A DNA stretch of 64,000 nt from Ascarosepion bandense (taxonomy: Eukaryota > Mollusca > Cephalopoda > Sepiida > Sepiidae). The stretch's first letter is position 1; every line of letters starts with the position of its first letter. The translations under genes were made by a program, and so were the position numbers. Below the pieces are notes generated by a model. It was given only the letters and a program-made list of their open reading frames with translations. It searched no databases and was not told the origin of the DNA. The stretch is taken from positions 434,001 through 498,000 of the forward strand of contig JBBBDQ010001028.1 in assembly GCA_037127315.1 (NCBI GenBank), read 5' to 3'. Shown here piece by piece: positions 48,790 through 59,563 of the stretch.

Positions 48790-49030
48790 AAGATAGTGCC
48801 ATATGCGATACATGCTTGGGCAGTCATGTCTTGAAAGAGACATGACTGACTGGGCAGAAGATTATCCTGCAGTAGGTTGCCATTACTTTCTGAAGTAGAT
48901 TGGTTGCCAGCCAAGGATATAGAACCCAATCTGTCGTTATTTAACCCATAACTAGAGGAAAAAGATGGATTAATTCCTTTCTCAAGAGTACCTGATTTCA
49001 CATTCCAAGTTGATATCCACTGCACCACAA
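48790..49030 (-). mobile_element. tRNA-derived SINE, copy 1
   Basis: On the minus strand it starts TTGTGGTGCAGTGGATATCA (about 49029-49010), where TGGTGCAGTGG fits a Pol III A box, and ends in CGCATATGGCAC. It shares the body words of the copies at 55229 and 59564, including GGTTAAATAACG, GGTTCTATATCC, TGCAGGATAATCTTCTGCCC and the hairpin GTCATGTCTCTTTCAAGACATGAC. The B box has decayed, and a part of the tRNA-like region is shortened. Confidence 0.75.
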
Positions 49031-49182
49031 AAAGAAGAAAAATTGGGAAAAATAAATTGCAAGCTGGAACAATAGGAATTATTCATGTCAGAAATAGTTT
49101 AAATGAGTATGAAAGTCAAAATTGAATTTGTGGTCAGGATATTTCAGATATGTTTCTTAAAATATAAGCAAATTTTACTCAC

Positions 49183-49206
49183 CCTCTGGAGCTATTCTCC
49201 TGGGGT
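49183..49206 (-). CDS. Candidate 24-base microexon upstream of the P-loop exon
   Basis: On the minus strand, TTGAATAG then ACCCCAGGAGAATAGCTCCA and GAGG, then a strong donor, GTGAGTAAAA. The frame needed to join the P-loop exon (one base carried over) reads DPRRIAPE and then G across the junction, giving RIAPEG followed by LVKIAESLGLPLL. In that frame a TGA lies just upstream, so the exon can extend no further than about the ATAG acceptor. The donor is excellent, the acceptor weak. The RIAPEGL wording fits what I remember for the family N-terminal to the P-loop. Confidence 0.5.
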
Positions 49207-49710
49207 CTATTCAACTGCTCTGCATTGAAAAGCTTTGAATTGTCAAAAGCAGCCAAGTAAAATTTTATAGTTACATTTTTCATGACCAGTTTCATTGTTC
49301 CAAAGTGTTCGAAACAGAATTTAAAAATTATCATAAATAGGACTAAAAGTGGATCTGACTATAATTACTTGATATGATGAGTATAAACTTTGTTCATGTT
49401 CTAGTATTCTTCATATAGTTTGGTTTTTTTTATAGTTAAAAAAAAATAAAAAATAAAAAAATAATTTGGACTTAGAAGAAAGTAGTATAAGATTATAAAG
49501 GCACTTTACCTGTTCTCATGAGTATGACAAATGCTATATTTTTATACCAAAAAATATTTTTATACTTCTATCCAAGTGACAATGGTCCTTTAAAGCAATA
49601 TTGTTTTTCCTTAGACTCACTTAAGAGACTAATGCTGATAGCGTAAAACAATTAGTGTAATCACTCAATGAATAGAGAATAAGAGCCAAGCAATTGTATA
49701 ACTGGAATCC

Positions 49711-49749
<39 letters not shown>

Positions 49750-50411
49750 ACTGTGATCTTATGTGCAAACAATGAACTCAAATGGGTGGAGAGAGGGAGA
49801 GAGAGAGCACAATCAATACATTTTAATATATTTCCAAAAGATCAAAACTTTACATAATTTTCTTATAGTATTCTATAAGAAAACCATGTAAATATTTATG
49901 GAATAGAATTAAAAATAATCATTTTTTGAAGAAATTTTATTCTCCAGATCACAATCAATTTGATCTTTTCATCATGAATATTTTGCAACCTGTTAATCTT
50001 ACAAACAAAAAGGTGTTGATCAAAAAATGAATACTAGTAAGCTTCTTGTGATATTTTCATGGGCCAAAGATTAAGTTAAAATTTTGTCATTAGTAATTGA
50101 AATTAAAATATAAATTGTTGTAAATCACACTAAAAATATACTAAATACAAAACCAAATCTATAGATTGCCAGTCAGTACTTAATATTTTCTAAGCACAGG
50201 CCTGTTGCTAAAAAAATTACAAATATATAAGCAACAAAAGGATACTATTATACATTTTAAGAATTCTTACAAAAAATACAGTTGTCTGTAGAGAGCAATA
50301 GGAAAAGAAGTTTAAATTCAACAAAAAAGTCAATAACCAAATTAACAATGTTATATAACATCTAAATATATCGAACATAAATTTAACTCAAAAAATGAAT
50401 TACAATTCGAA

Positions 50412-50467
50412 TGTGTAAATATATCTAATATAATTAAACATCTACAATGTTTAATTATATTTACACA
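50412..50467. repeat. Imperfect inverted repeat
   Basis: TGTGTAAATA at 50412-50421 and ATAATTAAACA ending at 50440 pair with TGTTTAATTATATTTACACA at 50448-50467; the left arm has an extra bulge of about 8-9 bases and the loop is TCTACAA. Confidence 0.75.
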
Positions 50468-50798
50468 GAAAATATTTTCACTCATCAAGAAAGCAAACAG
50501 ACATGTGACTAATCTGTCTGGTCACTATGATATCAGCCACATCTGCATCCAGAGATCATCCAATTACTGAGAATCATTATATCAATGATTTAGAAATATG
50601 TGTGTATATGCTATTAAGGGTGGTTAATGTGACTCAGTCATGCTTACCAGTTTCATAAATATTTGGTAAAATTTAAATCTTTTACATAAGTCCTTTAAAT
50701 TGGAGAATAGGAACCACAGATTGGCAGATTCCAATTGATAGAATATTGATCTTCCTATAAGCTACAATTTCATATATGTACTTTTTGAATCAAGCTTG

Positions 50799-50873
50799 AA
50801 AGCATGCAGCTTTATCATATTTTCAGAATATCTTTCAGCATTCTGAAAATATAGCAATAAAGCTGCATGCTTT
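50799..50873. repeat. Imperfect inverted repeat with nearly 30-bp arms
   Basis: AAAGCATGCAGCTTTAT (50799-50815) pairs with ATAAAGCTGCATGCTTT (50857-50873), and ATATTTTCAGAAT (50817-50829) pairs with ATTCTGAAAATAT (50840-50852). One and four unpaired bases separate the two helices; the loop is 10 bases. Confidence 0.85.
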
Positions 50874-51591
50874 TTAATCAGTTGAAATAAATTCCACAAG
50901 GACTGATACATGAATAAGGACTCCTTGACCCTAATCTACTAAGATATAACCACCATGAGTATGAAAAACAAAACAGAGCAGCCAACATAACAGCATAATG
51001 TGGAGGTACAAGATCTGTCACAGAATCAAGCTGGAAAAGAAAACAACCCCATAAAAATGGAGCCTCCACTGACTGCCAAGCCTTCTCATGCTGTTGACAC
51101 AAAGAATACATTTTCCCCACAAACCATCTGAATTCCTGCAATAGATATGGTTGAACATTCTCCAAAATTTCCATTTGAAACCATATAACATATTGTAGAA
51201 AGTAATTTTAAATCTCTATATTCTACACAGCAAATATAATTAAGTTACATATTTTATTATTATCATGAAATAGTTAAGATCTGAGCCTAGGTACAAACTA
51301 AGTAAAGAGATTCATTTATTTACACTTTGGTATTACTATTCTAGATACATAAAATTATTTGCATATTAATCTACCACTGCAAATAACTCCAAATAAATTT
51401 TATATTTAATACAACAACCAGAACTTCTTTTTCCCAAAGATAACTTTTATTTGTCTCAAATAACAAAATATTTAAAACAAGTTAATAAGCTTAGGGATTT
51501 GAACCAACAGTTTCATAATTATCTCTCTGTGATGTTTAATGTCTTCAACACATCATAAAGTGTTTAATCACAAGGTTACCATAATGTTGTG

Positions 51592-51731
51592 ACACTATTC
51601 ACATTCTTTGGACTGTTGTCTTCATATTTATTGCCATATTCACAATATTTTAGCAGTTGTACACACTTTCTTCTCATGATATTTGTTGGAATTTTGAACT
51701 GAACCCTTTATTTAGCTCATAGGGGTTGATT
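51592..51731. repeat. 140-bp direct repeat, left copy
   Basis: Matches 52600-52739 with about two mismatches over 140 bases, same orientation, 1,008 bases apart. The sequence belongs to the linker of the I-clade LINE coding region, read on the minus strand as SVQLLKYCEYGNKYEDNSPK and similar. The flanks differ, so this piece is a displaced fragment of the LINE. Confidence 0.85.
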
Positions 51732-52179
51732 GTTTTAATTCCAAATGCCATACCTTTTGGATATCTCGGTTTTACTTAATTCCCCTTGGTAACTCAACTC
51801 TCCAAGTTTTTGTTTTTGTTGTAGCTAGAGATTGAACTCACAACTCTTTGGGTCAAGTCACTTTTGGATTGATCAACCAAAACTTATCCACTGTGTCCTT
51901 GGGTACATTAGTGTGTGAATTTTTGTGAATTTTAGAGACCTATTGTCTCTAACCATATTTTGCCAGTGCTCATATTACAATTTCAATTTTTTTTTTCCAT
52001 CTCTCTGTATTACTGATTACCTATTTTTTTTTTTTTTTTTTGTTGCTGATTTCTGAAGTTTTCATATTTTTCAGTGATGTTCTGTCTATTATTTCAACTT
52101 CATCCCACTTAGGGCAGTGATCTCCCTTTCCCCTCCATAAAAATCCAACAAAAAACAATATTCTTGGTTCTGGTTATCA
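51732..52179. other. Unassigned stretch with tRNA-like segment
   Basis: Between the displaced 140-bp fragment and the LINE body. On the minus strand, 51905-51815 has GGACACAGTGGATAAG, then GTGACTTGACCCAAAGAG and GTGAGTTCAATCTCTAGC, a pattern like a tRNA-derived SINE head (A box CAGTGG end, B box GTTCAATCTC) similar to the one near 11775-11860. T runs at 51985-51994 and 52025-52042. Confidence 0.35.
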
Positions 52180-52182
52180 CTT

Positions 52183-52374
52183 TTATTTGATTACAAGTTT
52201 AACAATAATTGGGTTATATAGATTCTTGTTGTGGATAGACAAGAGTACAGAGAGTGAATCAGAGAATATAACGAAGCTGTCACTTACATTGTCAGTGATC
52301 AGATCAAGTGCTAACTCAACAGCTGTGGCTTCGCCACTAAAAATTGATGCCCCATCAGGTAGATATCTTTTCAC
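52183..52374 (-). pseudogene. RNase H domain fragment of I-clade LINE
   Basis: DGASIFSGEATAVELALDLI and DSFVIFSDSLSVLLSI contain the Glu (SGEA) and Asp (FSDS) of the RNase H active site. Only the first half of the domain is present; the frame ends at LVIK at 52183. The domain would remove the RNA template during element copying. Confidence 0.75.
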
Positions 52375-52599
52375 GGTGACATTATCCAGTAGGGCCCAGC
52401 ATCCACATTTCTCACCATCTTTCGATCCATCTGTGTAGACATGTTTATAGGAAGGAAACTATAGATAATCTTATTCAGTTCTTCATAGAAATCAGTAGGG
52501 TTGGTCTTTGATTTAGGGAATTTGGTGAAATTTAGCAATACTGTTAGTTGGATGATTTTCCATGGAGGGCTTTCTGAAATTTTCAATAATCTACTGTTT

Positions 52600-52739
52600 A
52601 CACTATTCACATTCTTTGGACTGTTGTCTTCATATTTATTGCCATATTCACAATATTTTATCAGTTGTACACTCTTTCTTCTCATGATATTTGTTGGAAT
52701 TTTGAACTGAACCCTTTATTTAGCTCATAGGGGTTGATT
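52600..52739. repeat. 140-bp direct repeat, right copy
   Basis: In its native place in the LINE linker between RT and RNase H; see 51592-51731. Confidence 0.85.
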
Positions 52740-52864
52740 TCTTTCATCCTTAGGCCAAATGTTTTAATTGTTTTCTTTTTCCTATCATAGAAAGGGTGAT
52801 ATAATGGGTTTACAATACTGTCATAGAATGGATTGGATGGGCAAGAGAGGATTTTGGTCAAATA

Positions 52865-54347
52865 TTATAAAGCTAGTTTGTTGGGGCAAATTGATAATAG
52901 AGATTTGTTGGCTTCTGCATATAGACTATCAATGGGAGAAGTTTGAAAGGCTCCCAAGGCCAGTCTAAGCCCCTGATGATGAACAGTGTCTAATGCCTTT
53001 GTATATGACTTTCTGGTGGCGCCATATATATATAGCAGCCATATTCCAATTTTGATCACACCAACGATCTATATAATTTCAATAAAGTTTGTCTGTCAGC
53101 TCCAAAATCTGTGTGGGCAATGACTCGCATTAGCTGGATAACTTTGTTACATTTGTTTTTTTTAAGTGCTTGACATAGGAATAAACGTGAACTTTTTATT
53201 TAATATTAGACCTAAAAATTTATGTTGGTCTACAACGGGAATCTGAATCCTGTTCAGTTTTAAAAAAGTATCTGGATGCAATTTTCTAAGCATGCATTTT
53301 GTTTTGTTAGTGGAGAACTTAAATCCATTTTCAGTTGACCATTTTTCTTATTTTGTCAATGCATTGTTGAAGCTGCCACTCAATTATGTGGATATACCTT
53401 GAGCTGTAGCAGATTAAAAATGACATTCATTGAGCTATAACCTGAGTTTATACATCCAACAATATCATTGATTCTTAAGTTAAATAATGTTAAAGACAAA
53501 ATACTCCACTGTGGGACTCCCATTTCTTGTTCCTTGAAGTTCGAGAGGCATGTTCCTACACAGACATTAAATAGTCTATTGTTTAAAAAATTATTAATGA
53601 AAATAGTCTTCTCATTAGTCCAGCTTCTTTGAGATTTTTCATGATACTATATCTCCATGTAGTATCGTATGCTTTTTCTAGGAAAAAAAAAAAATAGCAG
53701 TAATATGTTTTTTTTGATAAAGGCATTTCTAATAAAAGTTGTATTAAATGATCCACAGTACTCCGCTGTTTTCAGAAACCACATTGAAGGTTGGTTATTA
53801 TTTTATTGATTTCAAAAAACCAAGTTAATCTGTTATTTACCATTCTTTCTAGTGTCTTACATACACAGCTTGTTAGTGCTATGGGGTGGTAATTGGAGGG
53901 GTCAGATGCATCTTTTCCTGGTTTTGCTATAGGAATGACTATAGCTTGTTTCCATATGACAGAAACATTACCACTGATCCAGATGTCATTAAAAATGGAG
54001 AGTAAATACTTCAATGATTGATCGGGTAGTTGTTTTAAGAACTCATACGTTATCTCGTCTGGTCCCTCAGCTGTGTTATTAGCCTTCCTTAAAGAATCCT
54101 TTAGTTCATTAATAGAAAAAGGCTTATTATACTCTTCTTCATTATTACTTTTAAAGTTCAGCTTGATTTTTTCTGATTCCTGTTTAATAGTCTGGAATTT
54201 TTGACTGTGATTTTTAGATGACGAGTTATTTGCAAGACAGTCTACAAGCAGGTTGGCTATGTCCTTTTTTTGGGTTATTTTGTTGTTGTTTATATAGAGG
54301 TGCTTGAGGGGGGAACTGATGTTTTTCCCTGATATTTTCCGTACCAT
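52865..54347 (-). pseudogene. I-clade reverse transcriptase, active-site box lost
   Basis: 54347-53772 reads NTAEGPDEITYEFLKQLP, WKQAIVIPIAKPGKDASDPS and NYHPIALTSCVCKTLERMVN (RT fingers). Around 53550-53470 the block B remnant reads MGVPQWSILSLTLFNLRIND. The following YADD region is gone: after SSMNV the sequence passes directly into unrelated codons near 53415. The C-terminal part near 53059-52865 reads YIYGATRKSYTKALDTVHHQ and GLRLALGAFQTSPIDSLYAE. Non-functional. Confidence 0.75.
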
Positions 54348-54716
54348 ATTCCATATGATTTTATTTTTGGTGCTATTATTGATTTTGGAAACAAAGCTCT
54401 TCCATGATTTCCATTTGACTTCTTTTATTGTTCAGCACGCTTTAGTTCTGCAGGTTTTAAAATGGTTTAAATTCTGGGTAGTGGGTCAGTTATTGAATTT
54501 TCTAAATGCAGCACGCCATAGCCTGATAGCCTTTTTACAATCATCATTAAACCAGGGCCAATAATACTTAGTTAATGAAGTTGTTTTAGGGATGCATTCC
54601 TCAGCTGTAGAGATAATAGTATCTGTAAAGGGAGTGATCGGGTCTTTCTCATGTTTTCCAGGTAGGAGTTTATATTTGCATAATTGTTTAAATTTATGGT
54701 TCCAGAGAAGGATTTT

Positions 54717-55686
54717 TTAGATTATTTCAGGGCCAGAATGTTCTAATGTTATTGTGAAGTGGTCGCTCCCACATGTGTCCTCGTGAAGAGTCCAGTTGTA
54801 ATCTATAAAGATACTTGGATCACTTATAGAAAGATCAATTGCTGAGAACGTGTTTGTAGCAGAGTGAATAAAAGTTGGTTTCTTATTATTATATATACAT
54901 AGGTTGTTATTGTTGATAATGTTTTCTATTATGATTCCTCTCCTGTCTGTGTCTGAGCGTCCCCAACTAGTGTTGTGACTGTTAAAGTCACCTAATAGTA
55001 GGAAGGAACAAGGGAGTTGGTTAATAAGCTTTTCTAATTCCGTTTCGTCTATAGGGTCATTTGGCGGTAGATAAATAGAGCAAACTGTGACAGTCTTATG
55101 TAAGGTGGTTGTAATGGCAATTGCCTGTAAATTAGTTTGTAAATTTATCCTGCTTTGTGCTATTTTATTATTGATAAGAATAGATATTCCTCTGGAAGCT
55201 CTATTTGGGTTATTTACTATGTGGATGTGCATTGTGGTGCAGTGGATATCGGCTCAGAACGAGAAATTGGGGAGCCGAGTTCGAATTCCAGTTGAATTCA
55301 TTGCATTCCCTTACACGCAAATACCCTTGGGAAAGGTATTAATCCACCTATTCCTTCCAGTTATGGGTTAAATAACAGGACAGATTGGGTTCTATAGCCT
55401 TGGCTGGCAACCAGTCTGCCACAGAAAGCAATGGCAAACTACTGCAGGATAATCTTCTGCCCAGTCAGTCATGTCTCTTTCGAGACATGATCGCCCAACC
55501 GTGTTTCACGTATGGCACTTAATTGACTATGTGGTTGTATTCAGAGAAGTTGTGAAGGTTAATGTTTTCAGACGGTTTTAAAAAAGTTTCTTGTAAACAT
55601 GACATTATAGGACTGGATATTAGGAGAAGTTCGTTCAGATTGGCTTTTATACCTCTGCCATTCCATTGAATTGTTTTACTGGCCAT
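54717..55686 (-). pseudogene. APE-type endonuclease of I-clade LINE, split by SINE
   Basis: ORF2 begins at 55686 with MASKTIQWNGRGIKANLNEL and LLISSPIMSCLQETF, the N-terminal W-N-GR...LQET block. After the SINE (55229-55525) it resumes at 55232 as NNPNRASRGISILINNKIAQ and continues with VCSIYLPP, LLLGDFNSHNTSWG and SAIDLSISDPS, ending in TCGSDHFTITLEHSGPEII. Apart from the SINE the endonuclease is nearly open, so the insertion may have been the first serious lesion in this part. Confidence 0.8.
55229..55525 (+). mobile_element. tRNA-derived SINE, copy 2, with target duplication
   Basis: TGGTGCAGTGG at 55235-55245 fits a Pol III A box; GAGTTCGAATTCC at about 55278-55290 fits a B box. The body then has GGTTAAATAACAGGAC, TGCAGGATAATCTTCTGCCC and a GTCATGTCTCTTTCGAGACATGAT hairpin. 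It is flanked by ACTATGTGGATGT (55216-55228) and ACTATGTGGTTGT (55526-55538), a 13-base target duplication with one mismatch. Best preserved of the three copies. Confidence 0.9.
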
Positions 55687-55716
55687 GGTTAAACTTTATT
55701 TGATTTCCGTTTATCT

Positions 55717-56064
55717 TTATGAAAATTGAGGTGGTTGATTTTCTACAGAAGGGATACCCTCCATTTCCATGTCTTCTGAATTTACAAATGTGCATCGTTT
55801 TTTTTTTTGTTTTGTTTTTTTGGTGATTTTTTCCACTATAGTTCTTTGTTTAGAAGATCTCCGTACAGTCTGCTCCTGAGTAGTAGTGACTTTCTTTGGG
55901 GGAGGGGACTTAGATTCCTTCTGCAAAGTCAATTTTTTTGGGATAGTTTCCCTCTGGGGAAGGGATTTTTGTTCCACCGCAGAGGTATTTGATGTTGGTG
56001 GCTTTTTCATACTTAAAGGTTCAGTGTTTTTGTCAGGTTCAGTGAGTGGATTAATTTCTTTCAA
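55717..56064 (-). pseudogene. ORF1 C-terminal part of I-clade LINE
   Basis: 115 residues, basic and Pro/Ser/Thr-rich (KKPPTSNTSAVEQKSLPQRE, RRSSKQRTIVEKITKKTK), ending 30 bases upstream of the ORF2 start on the minus strand. Position and composition fit the disordered tail of ORF1 nucleic-acid-binding proteins; the zinc-knuckle part seen in copy B at 62123-62359 is absent here. Confidence 0.55.
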
Positions 56065-56419
56065 GAAAGCGGGTAGTGATTAATTTTTGATAATTTACTG
56101 AGTAGAAGTTTGCAAGAATGGCATTTTTATTTTTCAAAGTTGTTTGTTTTTGGTTTGGCGTATAAGAGAGACCACATCCAATGGCTGTCAAAACATAGAA
56201 TATAAGAATTACATGATTTGTGAGGAGAGAATTCCAGTAACGCCTTGCAGTAGCAATGCAGCGATTATGACAGTTTTGCATCCGAATCTGGAAAAACATA
56301 AGAATGCTTAATGCAAGTCAGAGGAAGCTTATGTCATAAAAGGGTTTGTAATTAACCTCAAATTTTTACATTTGAGAAAGAAATGTAAGTTGCTAAAGTA
56401 TTCTAATGTTACTGATGTT

Positions 56420-57008
56420 GTCGGTATTCAGACTTTCAATTTTTCTATTGCTCAGTCAAATAGTGAGTTTCCCTAATAAATCTGATCAACATTCTACTTT
56501 ACTTGATTTGTTATTTACTTACTCCTTACTCTTGTAGATCCTTACAATTCTGTCTTCTTGGCAGTTCTGAGTACACTGGAGTATCTGTTGATATTTCTCT
56601 TGAGAAATTAGGAAGGAATCTCCTATTCACACGACTTCTTTCTGTTGCTAGTGTACTGATTGAGATTCATTTAGTGACTTTATTCAAGACACCCCTTGAA
56701 TGGATATTCTTAACCTTCCTACTGATAATTGTACCAATCATAATAGATACCTATTTATGTCTGCTCATAATAATTATAAATGCATCCTCAAAGACACAAA
56801 GTCTTTGTTTGCTGATAGAATGGCAGACAGTATAAGCCTTTAACAAGTTTGGTTCTCATGATTACTGGTGGTTCTGTAATAGTGTGTTAAATAAGAGTAA
56901 ATCCCTTATTCCTCTTCTCTTCACTCAATTTGAGGTGTTAATATATTCTGCTAATAAAGTAGAATGTTTTGCTCATAAATTTCTTTTCAAATTCTACTCT
57001 TGACTCAT
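56420..57008 (+). mobile_element. Jockey-group LINE copy 6, 5' part
   Basis: Reads SNSEFPNKSDQHSTLLDLLF (compare PTPFSNNPNGPDSLLDLCFA of copy 1), then NYKCILKDTKSLFADRMADS near 56795-56835 (compare the KRVLNKDKLLFAERMRQ segment of copy 3) and SSTLDSSEAH at 56995-57020. It is very decayed. It is interrupted near 57010-57030 by a mariner and resumes near 58290. Confidence 0.65.
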
Positions 57009-57009
57009 C

Positions 57010-58285
57010 TGAAGCACATTGGCTGAAAATTTCATAGGCTGACCAAGCTAATCTCATGGAATGTGACCAAATCATAAGTATTTTTTAACAAAGTCCCTTT
57101 TGAGGTCCACACACTTCTTTCATTGGTATTGCAGTGATTGGATCCCATTAGTGAAAAAGTTTTCATCTTGCTAGTTAAAAAAGTTATCACCAGCAGAAAT
57201 AACATCACCACTGCAATACTGGTTTCCAACCAAGTGACTTGTTTGGGAGCAGATGATAGCTGAGGTCAAACCAGGAGAATAGGGAGGGTGATCAACCATT
57301 TCAAACCCACATTCACTCACAGCAACCATTGAAAGCAAGGACTTGTGTACTGGAGCATTATCCAGATGAAATAAGACACCTTTTGTCTTTTTTTTTTTTT
57401 CTGGACATTTGCTTTTGACAGACATTCGTGCCTCAGCAAGTTTGCATATTACTCTATTGATGGTGTGCTTCCTTTGAAGATAGTCAATAAACGATGTCTT
57501 TTGCATAAAAAAAACTGCAGTCATCACCTTCCTTGCAGATGAAACAGCCTTGGTCTTTTTTGGAAGAGGCAAGGAAGGGTGTTTCCACTGCATAGATTGT
57601 TTTTTTGCTTCTGGCTCAAAGTAATGAACCCAACACTCATCCTGAGTTAGGAAACATTCAAGTAAACCAGCTGGATCTGCTATAAACAGTATCAGATTTT
57701 CCCACAATGTGATCAGTCTGATGTAATATTTATCAAGTGTCAAAATACATGTCATCCACCAAACAGAAACTTTCATCATGCCAAATATCTCAACTCTCAT
57801 GGGATATGCTAATAGCATTGGCTATTTGTTTTATAGTCAACAGCTTGTCTTCCATAAGCTTGTTTTGAACATCATCTATATTTACCTCAATGATAACACT
57901 TACTGGAAGGCATCTTCAAGATTCCCTTCCTTTTCTAAATTCAGCTGCCCACTTTTGCACTGTTAATAAAGCTAAACATCATCCCCTGTCAGCATGAATG
58001 TCTCTGGGGCTAAACCCATGTTCTGCAGGTATTTTATAATACCACAATGCCAAATTTTATCCATTTTTAAGAGAAGTCACTACTAGCTATTATTTAAGTT
58101 TTCTCTGAACAGTCAGATATCAGTTTACCAGGAAATAAGTAATAAGAAGAGTTGAAATTAATGCATGCAAGATTTTGCAACTGTAGCATCACTCCTTCAT
58201 AGTTAGCCTATGAACTATTCAGCTCACCCTCACCCAACTTTCCACTTAGAACCAAGTCTCTATTGAATGATATGCATATAACTCC
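57010..58285 (-). mobile_element. Mariner transposon relic inside LINE copy 6
   Basis: The interval between two collinear parts of LINE copy 6. It contains a mariner transposase (57818-57030) and, at 57965-57890, VQKWAAEFRKGRESLEDAFQ, the N-terminal half of the same protein. The untranslated regions complete a length of about 1.27 kb, the usual mariner size. Terminal repeats are too decayed for me to place, and no TA duplication is clear. Confidence 0.7.
57030..57818 (-). pseudogene. Mariner transposase, catalytic domain, third Asp lost
   Basis: FLTQDECWVHYFEPEAKKQS with the first Asp, VLFHLDNAPVHKSLLSMVAV with the second Asp, then MVDHPPYSPGLTSA, where mariner enzymes have SPDLAPSD: the third catalytic Asp is Gly. 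Further C-terminal words are HLVGNQYCS and, in another frame, NERSVWTSKGTLLKN. The 215-residue open part is unusually long for such a relic. It would cut and paste at TA sites if intact. Confidence 0.8.
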
Positions 58286-59563
58286 ATGTTTTCTGCTATC
58301 ATCTCTAACTAGATCTTCACAAAGTATTTGGACTTGATCGCATCTATGTAATAGTTCTTAAGAAATGTGCTCTTGAACTGGCTCCTGTTCTCTCTAAAAT
58401 CTACAAAAATATCTTGCTGCTCGGAAATCCTCTTCTGTAATTTGTCTTTAAAAACTCAAACAGTCTAAACAGAAGGGTTGATAACCTATTACCCTTCTAA
58501 CTTTTTTTGGCAAAGTACTAGAGGCTTTTATTAACAATGAATTGGTTAAGCATTGAACTTTGCAGGGTCTTCTTCTAAATAAATGATTTTCGCTTCTCTA
58601 GGTCAAATGCTGATGTGTTAACAGTTATTGCCAAAAGAATATTAAGATAAGAATAGTGAAGCTCAGGCTCTTACTTTGGATATCTAAGGATTTGACAAGT
58701 CTGGGCACACTGGGCTGCTTCACAAGTTAAAAGGTTATGGTATTTCTAAACAAATACTTGAAATGATTTAATCTTTCTTAACAAATCATGAAATGAAAGT
58801 TTTCTTGAACAGCCACTCTTCTAGATGTTTCTGCATTAATACAGGTGTTCCCCAGGGCTCTATCCATGGACTTATGTTGTTCCTAATTTTCATTAACAAC
58901 CTTCCTGGTCACATCAGTTCTCAACTCAATACCTATACTGATGACAACTATTTACTCCTGCATTAATAATAAGTCAGATCAGTTTGATAAGGTCAAATTG
59001 GCAACTGATCTAAAAAAATACCTGCAATATGTTAACTGCAGCAAGGAATGGCTTCTTAATTTTTACCCTCCCAAAATGAAACTGCTCTTTTAACCATCTG
59101 AGAAAACTTATTTTACCTTCCATTAGCATGACTGATTCTAACTTTCAGCATATTGACTCATCGTGCTTTCTTGGACTAACAATTTTCACTGACATAAAGT
59201 GGGAAGATTTTGTTGAATCAATTGCTAGGTCTGTTGTTAGGAAAGTTGGTTCACTGGGTTATGCTAAACAATTTTTCTCACCAGAATTTCTTACATATTT
59301 ATAAGTCTACTGTTACTCCTTCCTTTGAATATTGCTACCACATCTTATCTGATGTTCCAGCTATATATTCAGAGATTCTTGATAAAATCCAAACAATCTG
59401 CAGTATTATTGGTCCTGACCTGACATTTGGCTTCAGTTACTTACCCACCATCAAGACATACCTCCCATATACCCTTTCTATAAATACTTTCATGATAATT
59501 GTTCTAATGAACTTTCCTCTATAGTACCTAGACTTAATGAATTTAAGCACAGTACTAGATTGG
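58286..59563 (+). mobile_element. Jockey-group LINE copy 6, middle part
   Basis: Resumes with VIVLKKCALELAPVLSKIYK-like sequence (58345-58410), then ALDISKDLTSLGTLGCFTS-like (58675-58730), GVPQGSIHGLMLFLIFINNL-like (58848-58905), a TYTDDNYLLL-like box C (58930-58960, first Asp kept but the motif altered by a base insertion) and, at 59210-59524, LHIYKSTVTPSFEYCYHILS and EILDKIQTICSI. Broken by a SINE at 59564. Confidence 0.7.

Larger units (their letters stand above)
49207..51591. other. AT-rich stretch with hairpins
   Basis: 2.4 kb without a recognised gene. It contains a (TA)n(CA)n tract (49711-49749) and GA repeats (49790-49806), two imperfect hairpins (50412-50467 and 50799-50873) and an isolated 98-codon minus-strand frame (51174-50878, with EILENVQPYLLQEFRWFV) that I do not recognise and which may be a relic or chance. 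Confidence 0.45.
52180..56080 (-). mobile_element. I-clade LINE with RNase H, copy A
   Basis: Minus-strand order: C-terminal part of ORF1 (56064-55717), ORF2 starting ATG at 55686 with endonuclease (to 54717), connector and RT (54347-52865), linker (52685-52371) and the start of RNase H (52374-52183). This layout with RNase H is typical of the I group. The element is cut at the RNase H end (52180), without a 3' tail, and at the ORF1 N-terminal end near 56080. A SINE at 55229-55525 splits the endonuclease. Stops and frameshifts are frequent. Confidence 0.8.

Noticed and set aside
50878..51174. 98-codon minus-strand frame as a host exon
   Set aside because: No clear splice acceptor or donor and no family resemblance; left as unassigned.
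51815..51905. A genuine tRNA gene
   Set aside because: A and B box-like words are present on the minus strand but a full cloverleaf does not form; it fits a SINE head better.
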